Below, in pieces: positions 10,961 to 18,769 of a stretch of DNA of 64,000 nucleotides. Origin of the DNA: Halomonas faecis. Its GTDB lineage: Bacteria > Pseudomonadota > Gammaproteobacteria > Pseudomonadales > Halomonadaceae. Within the stretch, counting starts at the first letter, position 1, and every line of letters starts with the position of its first letter. The notes beneath the pieces were generated by a model, which worked only from the letters and a program-made list of their open reading frames with translations, had not been told where the DNA came from and made no database searches. The position numbers and the translations under genes are program-made. Location of the stretch: positions 1-64,000 of the forward strand of contig NZ_JAACZO010000007.1 in assembly GCF_010993975.1 (NCBI RefSeq). Reading direction: 5' to 3'.

Positions 10961-11388
10961 AATATTTTCCTACTTTGTGGAAGTGCTAATACGCTCTCCT
11001 TAGCCCGTTATGGGCCGGCTATGGTTGCCGCGTTATGCATATATGCGGCACTGAAACTAAATCGTTGTATGTCTCCATGGTCATCTCCTTTTAGTAAGTT
11101 AAGCGAAGCTCTATCATTATTTGTGTGCTTCGATGCCGACTGGTTTAGTCCAGTGACAGAATGAGCATAGCACTGTGTAACGCTGCTGTCTACATGTAAC
11201 GCTCGTGGCGTTACGGAGGATGCAGGAGGGGCCTTGGCGCCGACCGGCAGGAGAATGCCGGTTCCATCTACCCTCGGAGCGCCACCAAGGTGTCTTCCAC
11301 TGTTTCACCCGGGGCGCTGGCAACCTCAATGGCGGTGCTTAGACCATCTGATATACTGTTGGCATATCAGGTGATAGGAGGAGCTGCC
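10961..11388. other. Intergenic region between divergent toxin-antitoxin operons
   Basis: About 430 bp carrying the promoters of the leftward DUF1778/GNAT pair and the rightward Xre/RES pair. It is AT-rich near 11090-11130. An inverted repeat GTAACGC/GCGTTAC lies at 11196-11202 and 11208-11214, and a further GTAACGC copy sits near 11176. A possible 21-codon leftward frame with an AAAAGGAG ribosome-binding site lies at 11019-11084. No convincing longer gene is present. Confidence 0.5.
11348..11370 (+). promoter_or_regulatory. Inverted-repeat operator of the Xre/RES toxin-antitoxin operon
   Basis: CTGATAT (11348-11354) and ATATCAG (11364-11370) form an inverted repeat with a nine-base gap. It overlaps a TATACT -10-like hexamer and sits about 20 bp before the GTG start of the antitoxin gene. 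Autoregulation by the toxin-antitoxin complex is the expected role; the -35 element is weak. Confidence 0.6.
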
Positions 11389-11841
11389 GTGGAAGCTGTC
11401 ATCAAAGAGTACCGGCCGAAGCCACTGCCCCGGAAAGACGATTTCTGGAAGGCCTTGGGACTCCCCTCGCGTGGGCCTGAGCTGCATGAGGCCCTGGAGG
11501 AGGGCGTCTCGTACAAGGTCTACACCAAGCTCGCCGCGGCATCCGGCCTGGAGAGCAAGGAGCTGGCGCGATATGTCGTCATCTCCTCTGCGACACTCCA
11601 GCGGCGAGCCAAGGCAGGCCGGTTCAAGCAGGACGAAGGCGATCGGCTGTACCGCTTTGCCGAGGTCTACAAGAGCGCCATCGACCTTTTTGAAGGGGAT
11701 CGGGAGCGGGCGCGGCGCTGGCTCCTCAACCCGGTGCGCGGCCTCGGTGGACGCCGGCCGGTGGAGATGGTGGCGACGACTGCTGGCGCTGAGGCCGTGC
11801 TGGATCTGATCGGACGACTTGAGCACGGCGTCTTCGCGTGA
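11389..11841 (+). CDS. Xre/MbcA/ParS-family antitoxin of a RES toxin
   Basis: 150 residues from a GTG start with AGGAGGAG just upstream. An N-terminal Xre-like helical region (YKVYTKLAAASGLESKELARYVVISSATLQRRAKAG) is followed by the toxin-binding domain (LYRFAEVYKSAIDLFEGDRERARRWL, GGRRPVEM, then a short C-terminal helix) typical of COG5642/DUF2384 antitoxins. It overlaps the RES toxin gene by four bases. It would bind the toxin active site and repress the operator at 11348-11370. An upstream in-frame ATG at 11290 would place the operator inside the gene and is less likely. Confidence 0.88.
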   Translation: MEAVIKEYRPKPLPRKDDFWKALGLPSRGPELHEALEEGVSYKVYTKLAAASGLESKELARYVVISSATLQRRAKAGRFKQDEGDRLYRFAEVYKSAIDLFEGDRERARRWLLNPVRGLGGRRPVEMVATTAGAEAVLDLIGRLEHGVFA

Positions 11842-12302
11842 GCACGGTGCGCGGATACCGCCTCGTCAAGCGGAAGTGGCTTCAGGCGGCCTTCGATGGT
11901 GAGGGTGCCCGCCTGTACGGCGGCCGGTGGAATAGCAAGGGTAAGGCCTGTGTGTACCTTGCCAGCGCTGAATCCCTGGCCATGCTCGAGGTGATGGTCC
12001 ACCTCGATGATTACCGGTTGCTGGAACACTATGCGCTGCTGGAGGTGACGATCCCGGAGGCCTCCCTGCTGTGCCTGCCTGCCGATAGCCTGCCGGAAGA
12101 CTGGATGGTGGAGCCGGCGCCAACCTCAACCGCCGAGATCGGCGATAGTTGGCTTGAGAGCGAGTCGAGCCTTGCGCTGGCGGTGCCGAGTGTCGTAGTG
12201 CCCCGAGAGACGAACTACCTGATCAACCCCGGGCACCCTGATTTCAAAGCCTTGGCTGACAGTGCGAGGGAAGTCGCCTTCACGCCGGACAAACGCCTGT
12301 AG
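11838..12302 (+). CDS. RES-domain toxin (NAD+-degrading family)
   Basis: 154-residue RES-domain protein. The family signature RLYGGRWNSKGKACVYLASAESLAMLE contains the conserved Arg, Tyr and Glu/Ser residues of the NAD+-binding pocket, and NYLINPGHPDF forms the C-terminal strand region. Related toxins (MbcT, RES) consume NAD+ by phosphorolysis or glycohydrolysis and arrest growth. The GTG start overlaps the antitoxin stop. The complete motif suggests an active toxin, so the pair probably stabilises the element. Confidence 0.9.
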   Translation: MSTVRGYRLVKRKWLQAAFDGEGARLYGGRWNSKGKACVYLASAESLAMLEVMVHLDDYRLLEHYALLEVTIPEASLLCLPADSLPEDWMVEPAPTSTAEIGDSWLESESSLALAVPSVVVPRETNYLINPGHPDFKALADSAREVAFTPDKRL

Positions 12303-12383
12303 CCCATCCCGCTCTCCTGGTCAGGGGAGGGAATGATCTTGTCGCCTGCTGCTTGTCTTGCAGCAAGCCTACTGCCTCTCTGA

Positions 12384-12403
12384 TACTGTTTACATGTACA
12401 GTA
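12384..12403 (+). promoter_or_regulatory. LexA (SOS) box upstream of umuDC
   Basis: TACTGTTTACATGTACAGTA is a full match to the gammaproteobacterial LexA consensus (CTGT-N8-ACAG with flanking TA). It lies 14 bp before the umuD start and overlaps where the promoter must be, so transcription is expected to be SOS-induced. Confidence 0.93.
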
Positions 12404-12416
12404 CAAGGAGGCCATC

Positions 12417-12908
12417 ATGCTGACCCCATATCCTGGTGACGCTTCATGCTCGTGTGAGCATTCAAGCGGCCATATCGACATCCTGGGCCAATCCGTGGGC
12501 CAGTCCCGCCATGCCCTGCCGCTGATGAGTGGCGAGGTGCGAGCGGGCTTTCCCATCCACGCTGATGCGGAGCTGGATCGCGTCCTGGACCTCACCGAGC
12601 ACCTGATCCCACACCCCAGCGCCAGCTACTTCTGCCGTGCCAAGGGCGACAGCATGGAGGGGCATGGCATCTATGACTCGGATCTGCTGATCGTGGATCG
12701 CTCGCTGGCGCCGGTGACGGGTGACATCATCGTGGTGGCCCTGGACGGAGAGCTGACCTGCAAGCAGCTGGGGCGCTGGCACGGCCAGCCTGCCCTGTTG
12801 TCCGGGAACCCGGCCTACCCGCCCATCGCGTTGCGCGGTGTGGAGTGTGAGACCTGGGGTGTGGTGACACACAACATCCATGCCCACCGCGGCCGGGGCC
12901 GGCGATGA
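12417..12908 (+). CDS. umuD: UmuD-like S24 autoproteolytic subunit of DNA polymerase V
   Basis: 163-residue S24-family protein. Ser79 (AKGDSMEG) and Lys116 (GELTCKQL) form the Ser-Lys catalytic dyad, and the Ala43-Gly44 bond in EVRAGFPI is the expected RecA-stimulated self-cleavage site. The mature fragment would join UmuC in error-prone polymerase V. The N-terminal arm is somewhat longer than in E. coli UmuD and carries two Cys and several His. It overlaps umuC by four bases. Confidence 0.92.
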   Translation: MLTPYPGDASCSCEHSSGHIDILGQSVGQSRHALPLMSGEVRAGFPIHADAELDRVLDLTEHLIPHPSASYFCRAKGDSMEGHGIYDSDLLIVDRSLAPVTGDIIVVALDGELTCKQLGRWHGQPALLSGNPAYPPIALRGVECETWGVVTHNIHAHRGRGRR

Positions 12909-14182
12909 TTGGCCACTGCGACTGCAACAACTTCTATGTCAGCGTTTTTCGCGTCTTCATGCCGGCGTTGAAGGGGCGCCCGGTGGGGGTGCTCTCTTCG
13001 GGGGACGGCTGCCTTGTGGCCCGATCGAACGAGCTGAAGGCGTTGGGGGTGCCCAACGGTATCCCGGTGTTCCAGCTGGCGCCGGACATTCGCCGGCAGA
13101 CCGTTCTGCTGAGTTCGGCCTATGCGCTGTTCGGGGAGATGTCGCGCCGTGTCGTGGCCACCATGCGGGCGACGACCGGCCCGGTGGAGCCGTATAGCAT
13201 CGATGAGCAGTTCATCGATCTCGCCGGCCTCTCCCTCGAGGCCCTGCAAGCCCATGCCGAGGAGCTGCGCCAGATCGTCCAGCTCAGCACCGGCATCCCT
13301 GTCTCGATCGGCGTGGCGCCCTCGCGAACGCTTGCCAAGGTGGCCACCGGGATCGCCAAGAAGCAGCCCGCCTTCGGGGGTGTCTGTGTGCTCGAGGCCG
13401 ATCATCCAGCAACCCTGGCCCACCTGGGGAAGATGCCGGTCACTGATCTTTGGGGGGTGGCCTCACGTACGGGAGAGAAGCTGGCCAGGCTTGGCATCAG
13501 GACAGCGCTGGCGCTCAGGGAGGCCGACTCCAAGGCCATCCGTCAGCGATTCGGCGTGGTCCTCGAGCGGACGCTCTGGGAGCTGCGCGGTCTGGATGTG
13601 ATCCGCCTGGACGACATCGATCAGAAGCGGCAGAACATCATGACCAGCCGCACCTTTGGCCAGGCCACCGGCAACCTGGCGGATCTCCAGGAGGCCGTGA
13701 GAACCCATGCACAAGCTGGTGCGTCGAAGGCCCGGCGCCAGCAGTCCGTGGCCAGGGCCGTGATGGTGTGCCTGTCGACCCCTCGGTTTCGCAGTGACCT
13801 GCCTCAGGACTACCCGAGTGTGACGCTCCCCCTGCCCCGCCCCACCGATGACAGCCGCCTGATCGTGGCCACGGCGCAACGGGCGCTCGCCATGATCTAC
13901 CGGCCAGGCTTCCAGTATGCGAAAGCGGGCGTGATGCTGATCGACCTCGCCGATCGCGAGGGCTTGCAGCTGGATTGGCTGGAGGCCCAGGAGCCTGAGA
14001 CCCAGCGCCAGCAATCGGCGCAGCTGATGAAGGTGATGGATGCGGTCAACCGGGAGTTCGGGCGAGGCACGTTGTCCTTGGGCGGGGAAAGGCCTCAGCA
14101 GAGCTGGCGCCAGAGGGCTCAGCGGCCGACACCTCGCTTCCTGACCTCGTGGGACGAGCTGCCGACGATCAGGATGGGGTGA
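12905..14182 (+). CDS. umuC: UmuC-like Y-family DNA polymerase V subunit
   Basis: 425 residues, full length for UmuC. Palm-domain features include DCNNFYVS at the start, SIDEQFID with the catalytic acidic residues near residue 100, and SIGVAPSRTLAKVA; the little-finger region and a C-terminal DUF4113-like tail (PRFLTSWDELPTIR) are present. One oddity: the normally conserved CERVF after FYVS reads VFRVF. Under the SOS box it would confer mutagenic lesion bypass, as on many conjugative plasmids. Confidence 0.93.
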   Translation: MIGHCDCNNFYVSVFRVFMPALKGRPVGVLSSGDGCLVARSNELKALGVPNGIPVFQLAPDIRRQTVLLSSAYALFGEMSRRVVATMRATTGPVEPYSIDEQFIDLAGLSLEALQAHAEELRQIVQLSTGIPVSIGVAPSRTLAKVATGIAKKQPAFGGVCVLEADHPATLAHLGKMPVTDLWGVASRTGEKLARLGIRTALALREADSKAIRQRFGVVLERTLWELRGLDVIRLDDIDQKRQNIMTSRTFGQATGNLADLQEAVRTHAQAGASKARRQQSVARAVMVCLSTPRFRSDLPQDYPSVTLPLPRPTDDSRLIVATAQRALAMIYRPGFQYAKAGVMLIDLADREGLQLDWLEAQEPETQRQQSAQLMKVMDAVNREFGRGTLSLGGERPQQSWRQRAQRPTPRFLTSWDELPTIRMG

Positions 14183-14198
14183 GCAATCCGCTGGCGCA

Positions 14199-14226
14199 TA
14201 AAAAAGCCCCGGCTCAGGACCGGGGC
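14199..14226 (-). terminator. Intrinsic terminator for the leftward 14-18 kb operon
   Basis: GCCCCGG (14206-14212) pairs with CCGGGGC (14220-14226). On the minus strand the stem is followed by six or more T residues, just after the gene ending at 14249. It may also slow rightward umuC transcripts but lacks a T run on that side. Confidence 0.85.
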
Positions 14227-14248
14227 GGCTTATGGGCTGTATCGCCGA

Positions 14249-14506
14249 TCACTCCGGGCGATCGATGCCCAGGCGCTTGAGGCTTTCCAGCGCTCTTGCG
14301 CACTCTGAAGACCCTTTGCGAGTGCCATCAGAAAGAGCAGCCTGAACCGACTGTACGCCAGCTACGAACCCGATAGCCTGTCCAGCCGCCATACCTTCAA
14401 CAAAGCCTTTCGCTTGACCTACTTCAATCCCTTTCGCAAAGGCAACGCGGGCCGCCGCCTCTGCCGCTTCCTTCGCGTGCTGCTCGAACAGATGATCATC
14501 AGACAT
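14249..14506 (-). CDS. Hypothetical small protein with Gly/Ala helical repeats, 85 aa
   Basis: Starts at ATG with a GGAGG-like site (TCGGAGGTCTCCC). The middle, FAKGIEVGQAKGFVEGMAAGQAIGFVAGVQ, repeats a GxxxG-spaced helical pattern, suggesting helix packing or oligomerisation rather than a membrane span. Last gene before the leftward terminator. No recognisable family. Confidence 0.55.
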   Translation of the reverse strand: MSDDHLFEQHAKEAAEAAARVAFAKGIEVGQAKGFVEGMAAGQAIGFVAGVQSVQAALSDGTRKGSSECARALESLKRLGIDRPE

Positions 14507-14677
14507 TGGGAGACCTCCGAGGTTAGCTTGCCGACACCGCCCCACGACGCAGGGCGAACACAACAGAATAGCCAACGAGCCATCTACCAGCCACTTTAGA
14601 CCGCCCTCGCCTGTTATCCGCCCCGCTCGCGATGCTGCTCGATCTTGCGTTGATGTTGCACGGTTCGTAGTCGGACC

Positions 14678-14950
14678 TCACAAGTGGCTTAGGGGCCGCT
14701 GGTCGGGGTTGACTTCATCCAGGAGGCTTCCCAGCTCGGCCAGGGCTTCCTCGTAGCTGGCGTAGACGGATTCGGTGGACACGAGATGCCCCAAGTTTAT
14801 CTGGTCTCGGAGGACCAGCAGCATGCCGGGCTCCCGGTCACAGGTCAGTATATCGACGTTGCCCCAGAGGTTTTCGCGGCTGACGGCGTAGCTCAGCATG
14901 CTCATGAAGTGCTCGCGATCGTGGCGGATCTGGATGGTGGCCATGGTCAT
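14678..14950 (-). CDS. Hypothetical protein, 90 aa
   Basis: Starts MTMATIQIRHDREHFMSML with an ATG that overlaps the preceding stop (ATGA), indicating translational coupling; a second in-frame ATG six bases on is possible. The C-terminal part (VYASYEEALAELGSLLDEVNPD) is helical and acidic. No family recognised. It is part of the leftward overlapping string of small plasmid genes. Confidence 0.6.
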   Translation of the reverse strand: MTMATIQIRHDREHFMSMLSYAVSRENLWGNVDILTCDREPGMLLVLRDQINLGHLVSTESVYASYEEALAELGSLLDEVNPDQRPLSHL

Positions 14951-15300
14951 TCCAGCTCGTAGTCTCGTTTTAAGGAGTTGCCGGCAAGCGGCGCCTGGCG
15001 CAGCGTCTGGAGCATGACATGGGAATCCGTGATTGATCGTAGGATGTCTCTCAGCTGCTCGAGTGAAGCATCCGTGGTGATTTGCATCTGAACATCAGGG
15101 AGTCCATCAATGGGGTCTATGACCAAGCCAGTGATAGTGAAGCCTGACAAGTCGATAGCCCTCAAGAACTGCTGGGTATCGTAGTCACACTCTGCCCTGA
15201 ACGAATACGTGTAGCCTCTGTGCTCATTCGTCGGATGGTCGGCCGCCGCGGCGACTGACCCGAACGGCGTGGCGTCATTACTCATGGATCTTTTCCTCAT
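14947..15300 (-). CDS. Hypothetical protein, 117 aa
   Basis: Overlaps both neighbours by ATGA junctions. An alternative ATG at 15285 (MSNDATPFG) has a better Shine-Dalgarno (AGGA, eight bases upstream). The body has alternating hydrophobic strands (YTYSFRAECDYDTQQFLRAI, FTITGLVIDP, DVQMQITTDAS) that look like a small alpha/beta fold. No family recognised. Confidence 0.6.
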   Translation of the reverse strand: MRKRSMSNDATPFGSVAAAADHPTNEHRGYTYSFRAECDYDTQQFLRAIDLSGFTITGLVIDPIDGLPDVQMQITTDASLEQLRDILRSITDSHVMLQTLRQAPLAGNSLKRDYELE

Positions 15301-15668
15301 GCTGCATGGTTCGGCAGGATGGCGCCAAGCCAATTGGCTACGCGCTTCTGTTCCTGTTCGGTCAGCCGATCCATTAGAGCCCGGAGTTCATCGGCAGCCT
15401 GGATGAGCGCACCGTGGCGAGTCGAGTCGAACTTGCCCCACTTCGGCAGCGCATGGTAGCCGCAGCCGCAGCCGTTCGCAGAGTTGATCGACACCGACCA
15501 CATCCACTGGCCGTCATGCGGCTCAAGCTGGATGCGTGCCAGCGCCAGCTCCATATCACGAGGCCCGCCATGTGCCTTCATCCGCTGGGTCCGCATGAGG
15601 ATCAACTCGTTCCCAATCTCCCCCGTTTCAGAGCTGGAAAACATGTCCAGTTGGATCTCGGCTAGCAT
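15297..15668 (-). CDS. Hypothetical protein, 123 aa
   Basis: Begins MLAEIQLDMFSS. A central SINSANGCGCGYHALPKWGKFDSTRHGALIQAADEL segment has three Cys and one His close together, possibly a metal site, and is followed by a helix. I recall similar small proteins on plasmids but cannot name a family. It overlaps the next gene by four bases. Confidence 0.6.
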   Translation of the reverse strand: MLAEIQLDMFSSSETGEIGNELILMRTQRMKAHGGPRDMELALARIQLEPHDGQWMWSVSINSANGCGCGYHALPKWGKFDSTRHGALIQAADELRALMDRLTEQEQKRVANWLGAILPNHAA

Positions 15669-15729
15669 GTTGTGTCCTCGGTCATCCGGTAGCGATCGTG
15701 TGTCTAGGGCAGTTGGTCGTGATCCCTAG

Positions 15730-16041
15730 TTATGGAGACTTTCTGGGTTTCACCCTGGGCGGTGGAAGCAGGCGTGGGAGTAGCCGATCGGCGAAGGCGC
15801 CAGCATCGTCTGGCACAGTGCCGCCCTCGGCACGGATGGAGTCGACCAGGGTGGCCCGCAGCATGTAGAGCTGCACGGGCGCCGGCACCGGATAGGTGCC
15901 GGCACGCCATTCGTACAGCCGGTTGAGGCGGTGCCGCGTGCCCAGGTCAGCGTTCAGCTGGGCCAGGGCGTCAGCGTGTCGCTCGCCGTTGGCGGTGGTG
16001 GCCTGTAGCCAACTCTCCACGAGGTTCGTCGGGCGCTCCAT
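15730..16041 (-). CDS. Hypothetical protein, possible helix-turn-helix, 103 aa
   Basis: Mostly helical. The stretch HADALAQLNADLGTRHRLNRLYEWRAGTYPVPAPV resembles a helix-turn-helix-like DNA-binding core in which the second helix reads RHRLNRLYEW. The C-terminus is Pro/Arg-rich. A DNA-binding role is inference; there is no clear family match. Confidence 0.5.
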   Translation of the reverse strand: MERPTNLVESWLQATTANGERHADALAQLNADLGTRHRLNRLYEWRAGTYPVPAPVQLYMLRATLVDSIRAEGGTVPDDAGAFADRLLPRLLPPPRVKPRKSP

Positions 16042-16122
16042 AGGGTCTCGTTGCTGGTGGTGATGGGCTGTAGAGCTTACGTGGCTCTCCTGCGCTGAGG
16101 CTAGGCTGGAGCACTGCTCCGG

Positions 16123-16560
16123 TCACGCGAGGCGAGCCCAGGCGATCGGAATGAGCGCGGCATCCCCATTCGGGAAGCCGACCCGCAAGTAGGCCGCCGC
16201 AGCCTCGATCCCGATCACCCTGCCCTTGGCAAGGGGACTGTTGGCCAACCTGAAGGGGCCAGCCGCGGCCACCGTGGCTGGGACAAGCACGGCGTCCCCG
16301 GTGCGGAACAGCCTCGGGAGGATCAGCCACGAGATGATCTCGGGCATCATGTCGAACACCAGGGCCAAGGCGATGAAGGCGATCAGCAGCCCGCCCAGGA
16401 GCTGAGGCCAGGGTGGCAGCAGGAACATGGGCAGCACCAGGGAACAGATCACCAGTACCGCCACGGCGCTGAACAGGCAGTCGACCAGTCGCGGCGCGTT
16501 GATGATCCATTTGCGAAGCCGGCTAGTCTCCGGCTGCTCCCAGGCCGAATCAAACGGCAT
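16123..16560 (-). CDS. Two-span inner-membrane protein, 145 aa
   Basis: Start MPFDSAWEQ overlaps the end of the upstream gene by 11 bp. Two hydrophobic segments (residues about 25-48 and 55-73) are followed by a soluble beta-rich tail (AVLVPATVAAAGPFRLANSPLAKGRVIGIE...). The tail resembles a small barrel such as an NfeD/OB-like domain, but that is uncertain. Probably translated with the upstream gene. Confidence 0.55.
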   Translation of the reverse strand: MPFDSAWEQPETSRLRKWIINAPRLVDCLFSAVAVLVICSLVLPMFLLPPWPQLLGGLLIAFIALALVFDMMPEIISWLILPRLFRTGDAVLVPATVAAAGPFRLANSPLAKGRVIGIEAAAAYLRVGFPNGDAALIPIAWARLA

Positions 16561-16963
16561 GACTGTCCTCCTCGAACATGCGGGCCATGTCGATTTGGCG
16601 GCTGAGATATTCCTCAGAGATAGCCGATGCACGGGCCGCGATCTCGGCGCCGTTGAGCACATGCGGGGTGTCCTCGACCCCTTGGGCGATCTCCCGCAGT
16701 CCCCGGGCATCGAAAGGCACTGCCCTGCCGGGGAAGATGGCGCCGATGACAGCCTGGAGTTCGGCAATCGTGGTGATCTCTCGAGGCGTCGTTCCGAAGA
16801 TCCAACTCCCCTCGAGGTTGAAGAAGTACGTGCCAAGGGGCCTGTCATGTCCGATGACGCCATGCTCCCGCCACTCGCCCAGAGTATGTCCGAGGCGATC
16901 GGTCAGCAGGTCATCACCCGAGCGATCCTCGGTGAGCACTTTGCTAAAGCGATGTCGTGACAT
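16550..16963 (-). CDS. Hypothetical protein, 137 aa
   Basis: Starts MSRHRFSKVLTEDRSGDDLL; contains GTYFFNLEGSWIFGTTPREITTIAELQAVIGAIFPGR and a helical C-terminus. No family recognised. Coupled to the downstream membrane-protein gene by an 11-bp overlap, suggesting a two-component unit. Confidence 0.5.
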   Translation of the reverse strand: MSRHRFSKVLTEDRSGDDLLTDRLGHTLGEWREHGVIGHDRPLGTYFFNLEGSWIFGTTPREITTIAELQAVIGAIFPGRAVPFDARGLREIAQGVEDTPHVLNGAEIAARASAISEEYLSRQIDMARMFEEDSHAV

Positions 16964-16973
16964 AGCGCTCTCC

Positions 16974-17204
16974 TCACGGCGTGGTGACAGCTGTGGCGTC
17001 TTCCCTCTCTAGGGTGCCGCTCTCGGTAGCGTGGCGCTCCCAGTCGCCCTCCTCGACCCACTGGTTGACCCGCTCGGCTACCGTGTCCCAATCCGCGCCC
17101 TCGGCTAGCTGCGCCAGGGCCTGCTCTTGCTTTTCCGCGGGCAGGTAGCGGAACAGGGTTTCCTTGGTGAGTTCGCGCCGGGCAGCATCGGTCTTGATGG
17201 TCAT
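16974..17204 (-). CDS. Small hypothetical protein, 76 aa
   Basis: Start MTIKTDAARRELTK with GAGGAAAT nine bases upstream. Helical and acidic; RYLPAEKQEQALAQLAEGADWDTVAERVNQWVEEGDWERH is a likely three-helix domain. No family recognised. It is the second of a close pair with the gene ending at 16550. Confidence 0.55.
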   Translation of the reverse strand: MTIKTDAARRELTKETLFRYLPAEKQEQALAQLAEGADWDTVAERVNQWVEEGDWERHATESGTLEREDATAVTTP

Positions 17205-17316
17205 CTCGATTTCCTCTGTGGTTGGTGGTGGTTTCCAGCGAGGGCTGGCATGGCCTTTCCCCTCGCCAGGAATGGTGTGTCCATGGTCGCGTGCCGGTGT
17301 GGAAAGCCTGGAAATG

Positions 17317-17685
17317 CTAGGCGTCTGGCCAGCAACAGGTTTCCCAGGCATCGGCAATGGCCACCAGGGCGCTGGATCGGCTGGCCTTCATCTCGGCGAC
17401 AGGCTGGCGCTGGCCGGGGATCACCGTCAGCCAGGCGAGGGTGTCGGCGTCCACCTGGAAGGTGAGCGTGGCTTGCGCCTGGCGCTCCAGCAGCGCCAGC
17501 AGCTCGCTGAAGGTGGTCGGGCGGTGGTCGGCCTCGGGGCTGCCCACCGTGATCCCGGCGATCGAATCCCCCTCAACAGACCCGATCCCTCGGCGTGAGA
17601 GTTCTTCGAGCAGTGCGCGGAGCGTGGTGCGGGGCTGGTCGTCAGCCTGGTGAGCTGGCGACAAGAGGGCGTTACTGGCAGGCAT
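17317..17685 (-). CDS. Hypothetical protein, 122 aa
   Basis: Start MPASNALLSPAH lies 14 bp inside the upstream 65-aa gene. Contains RTTLRALLEELSRRGIGSVEGDSIAGITVGSPEADH and a strand-rich C-terminal half (ATLTFQVDADTLAWLTVIPGQRQ). No recognised family. Translationally coupled to its upstream neighbour. Confidence 0.55.
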   Translation of the reverse strand: MPASNALLSPAHQADDQPRTTLRALLEELSRRGIGSVEGDSIAGITVGSPEADHRPTTFSELLALLERQAQATLTFQVDADTLAWLTVIPGQRQPVAEMKASRSSALVAIADAWETCCWPDA

Positions 17686-17869
17686 AGCGGCGCAGATTCC
17701 CCGTTTCCTGACGAACACGCTCAACCCACTCCCAGTAGCTGAGGGAGGTGTCGCCGTTGTCGTGTTCGAGCTTCCAATCCCGGCGCGGAAATAGGGGGTG
17801 TTCGTCCGCATGATGGCGGCGCTGGTGCGCCAGCAAGGCGCGATGGTCGGGGGCGGGCTTCTTCTCCAT
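17672..17869 (-). CDS. Small hypothetical protein, 65 aa
   Basis: Starts MEKKPAPDHRALLAHQRRHH; rich in His, Arg and Asp, with YWEWVERVRQETGNLRRYA at the C-terminus. Overlaps the next gene by 14 bp. Function unknown. Confidence 0.5.
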   Translation of the reverse strand: MEKKPAPDHRALLAHQRRHHADEHPLFPRRDWKLEHDNGDTSLSYWEWVERVRQETGNLRRYACQ

Positions 17870-17930
17870 TCCTGATTCTCCATCCGTTGATCAGCAGACC
17901 GGCAGCGATCGCACTGCCGGCCCGCAGGGC

Positions 17931-18260
17931 TTACCAGTCGTAGACGGCCAGGCCGTCCGTGGGCGACACATCGGCGTCGAACATGAGCCATCGGATACCC
18001 AGCTTGCGGGCATCACTTGCCAGGCTGTTGAGCACCGGTAGGGTGTCCGCGTGCTTGTCGAGGGGGTTGTACTCCTGGCCGTCCTCAACAAAGCCTGCCG
18101 ACACAACGAACCATTCGCGGTGTGAATTGGCGCCGTTGATGTCGTGGCTTTCCATCAGGGTTGCCACGGTGTCTGCCTCGATTTCCGGCAGATGGCCGGT
18201 CATCAGGACAACCATGCTTTCCTGCTGGCGGATCTGTGCGGTGGCTAACGGGGTGGTCAT
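17931..18260 (-). CDS. DUF5983-like hypothetical protein, 109 aa
   Basis: First gene behind the strong leftward promoter at 18296-18324. An alpha/beta protein: MVVLMTGHLPEIEADTVATLM, EWFVVSAGFVEDGQEYNPLDKHA, then LGIRWLMFDADVSPTDGLAVYDW. This pattern recalls DUF5983, a small domain common in plasmids and phages, but I am not certain. Operator-controlled expression suggests a plasmid maintenance or early-entry role. Confidence 0.6.
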   Translation of the reverse strand: MTTPLATAQIRQQESMVVLMTGHLPEIEADTVATLMESHDINGANSHREWFVVSAGFVEDGQEYNPLDKHADTLPVLNSLASDARKLGIRWLMFDADVSPTDGLAVYDW

Positions 18261-18295
18261 GGTCTGGCCTCTCTCTCGCTGTGGAACATGTCCTT

Positions 18296-18324
18296 ATTAT
18301 AGTCCTATATCTAGGACTGTGCCA
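18296..18324 (-). promoter_or_regulatory. Operator-promoter of the leftward 18.26-14.25 kb operon
   Basis: On the minus strand there is a perfect TATAAT -10 (18296-18301) 17 bp from a weak TGGCAC -35 (18319-18324). The spacer is filled by the perfect palindrome AGTCCTATATCTAGGACT (18301-18318). A repressor binding there would occlude the promoter. Confidence 0.8.
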
Positions 18325-18400
18325 GCATGAAACCCGCGCCAGCACCGGGATATGCCACGATTTCTTCAAGGGATAGGGGGGCGACCGTCACTCCCGTTTT

Positions 18401-18416
18401 GTTTCGCATGCGAAAC
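18401..18416. repeat. Dispersed palindrome, copy 1 (GTTTCGCATGCGAAAC)
   Basis: Perfect 16-bp palindrome, extendable to 18 bp with flanking T and A. It lies in the 170-bp intergenic region upstream of the leftward promoter at 18296-18324. One of ten copies in the plasmid part of the window. Confidence 0.85.
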
Positions 18417-18489
18417 AGAATGCCCAAACGCACACCGGGCAGCTCACCCGAAGGTGGCTGCCCGGTGTTGGTGCGGCAAGGCGCTGAGA

Positions 18490-18720
18490 TCAGGTCTTGC
18501 TGGTGTCCTCGGCCAGCGTCTCCGAGGCGGCGGACAGGGAGGCTTCGGCCATGGCCGCTGCATTCTCACCGACCTCCTCGGGTGACAAGAGCCCACCCCC
18601 CTCGCCAAGCAGGATCGCGTGCATGGCCACCATGGTGAAGGCTTCCAGGCGCGTCATTTCCAGGGCAGGAAGGTCAAAGCGTGAGGTGTTCAGGTCTGGC
18701 TCGTCGTGCATGTTCGGCAT
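18490..18720 (-). CDS. Small hypothetical protein, 76 aa
   Basis: MPNMHDEPDLNTSRFDLPALEMTRLEAFTMVAMHAILLGEG, then an Ala/Glu-rich helical tail. A good AGGAGG site (TTTAGGAGGTAGCC) precedes the ATG. It follows the lipoprotein gene by about 50 bp on the same strand. No family recognised. Confidence 0.6.
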   Translation of the reverse strand: MPNMHDEPDLNTSRFDLPALEMTRLEAFTMVAMHAILLGEGGGLLSPEEVGENAAAMAEASLSAASETLAEDTSKT

Positions 18721-18769
18721 GGCTACCTCCTAAAGCACAGCGGCCACCCGCGAGGGTGGCCGTCTGGGG

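Noticed and set aside
11019..11084. 21-codon leftward frame with AAAAGGAG site upstream of the DUF1778 gene
   Set aside because: Could be a leader peptide, but no conservation or regulatory structure can be shown; too weak to annotate as a gene.
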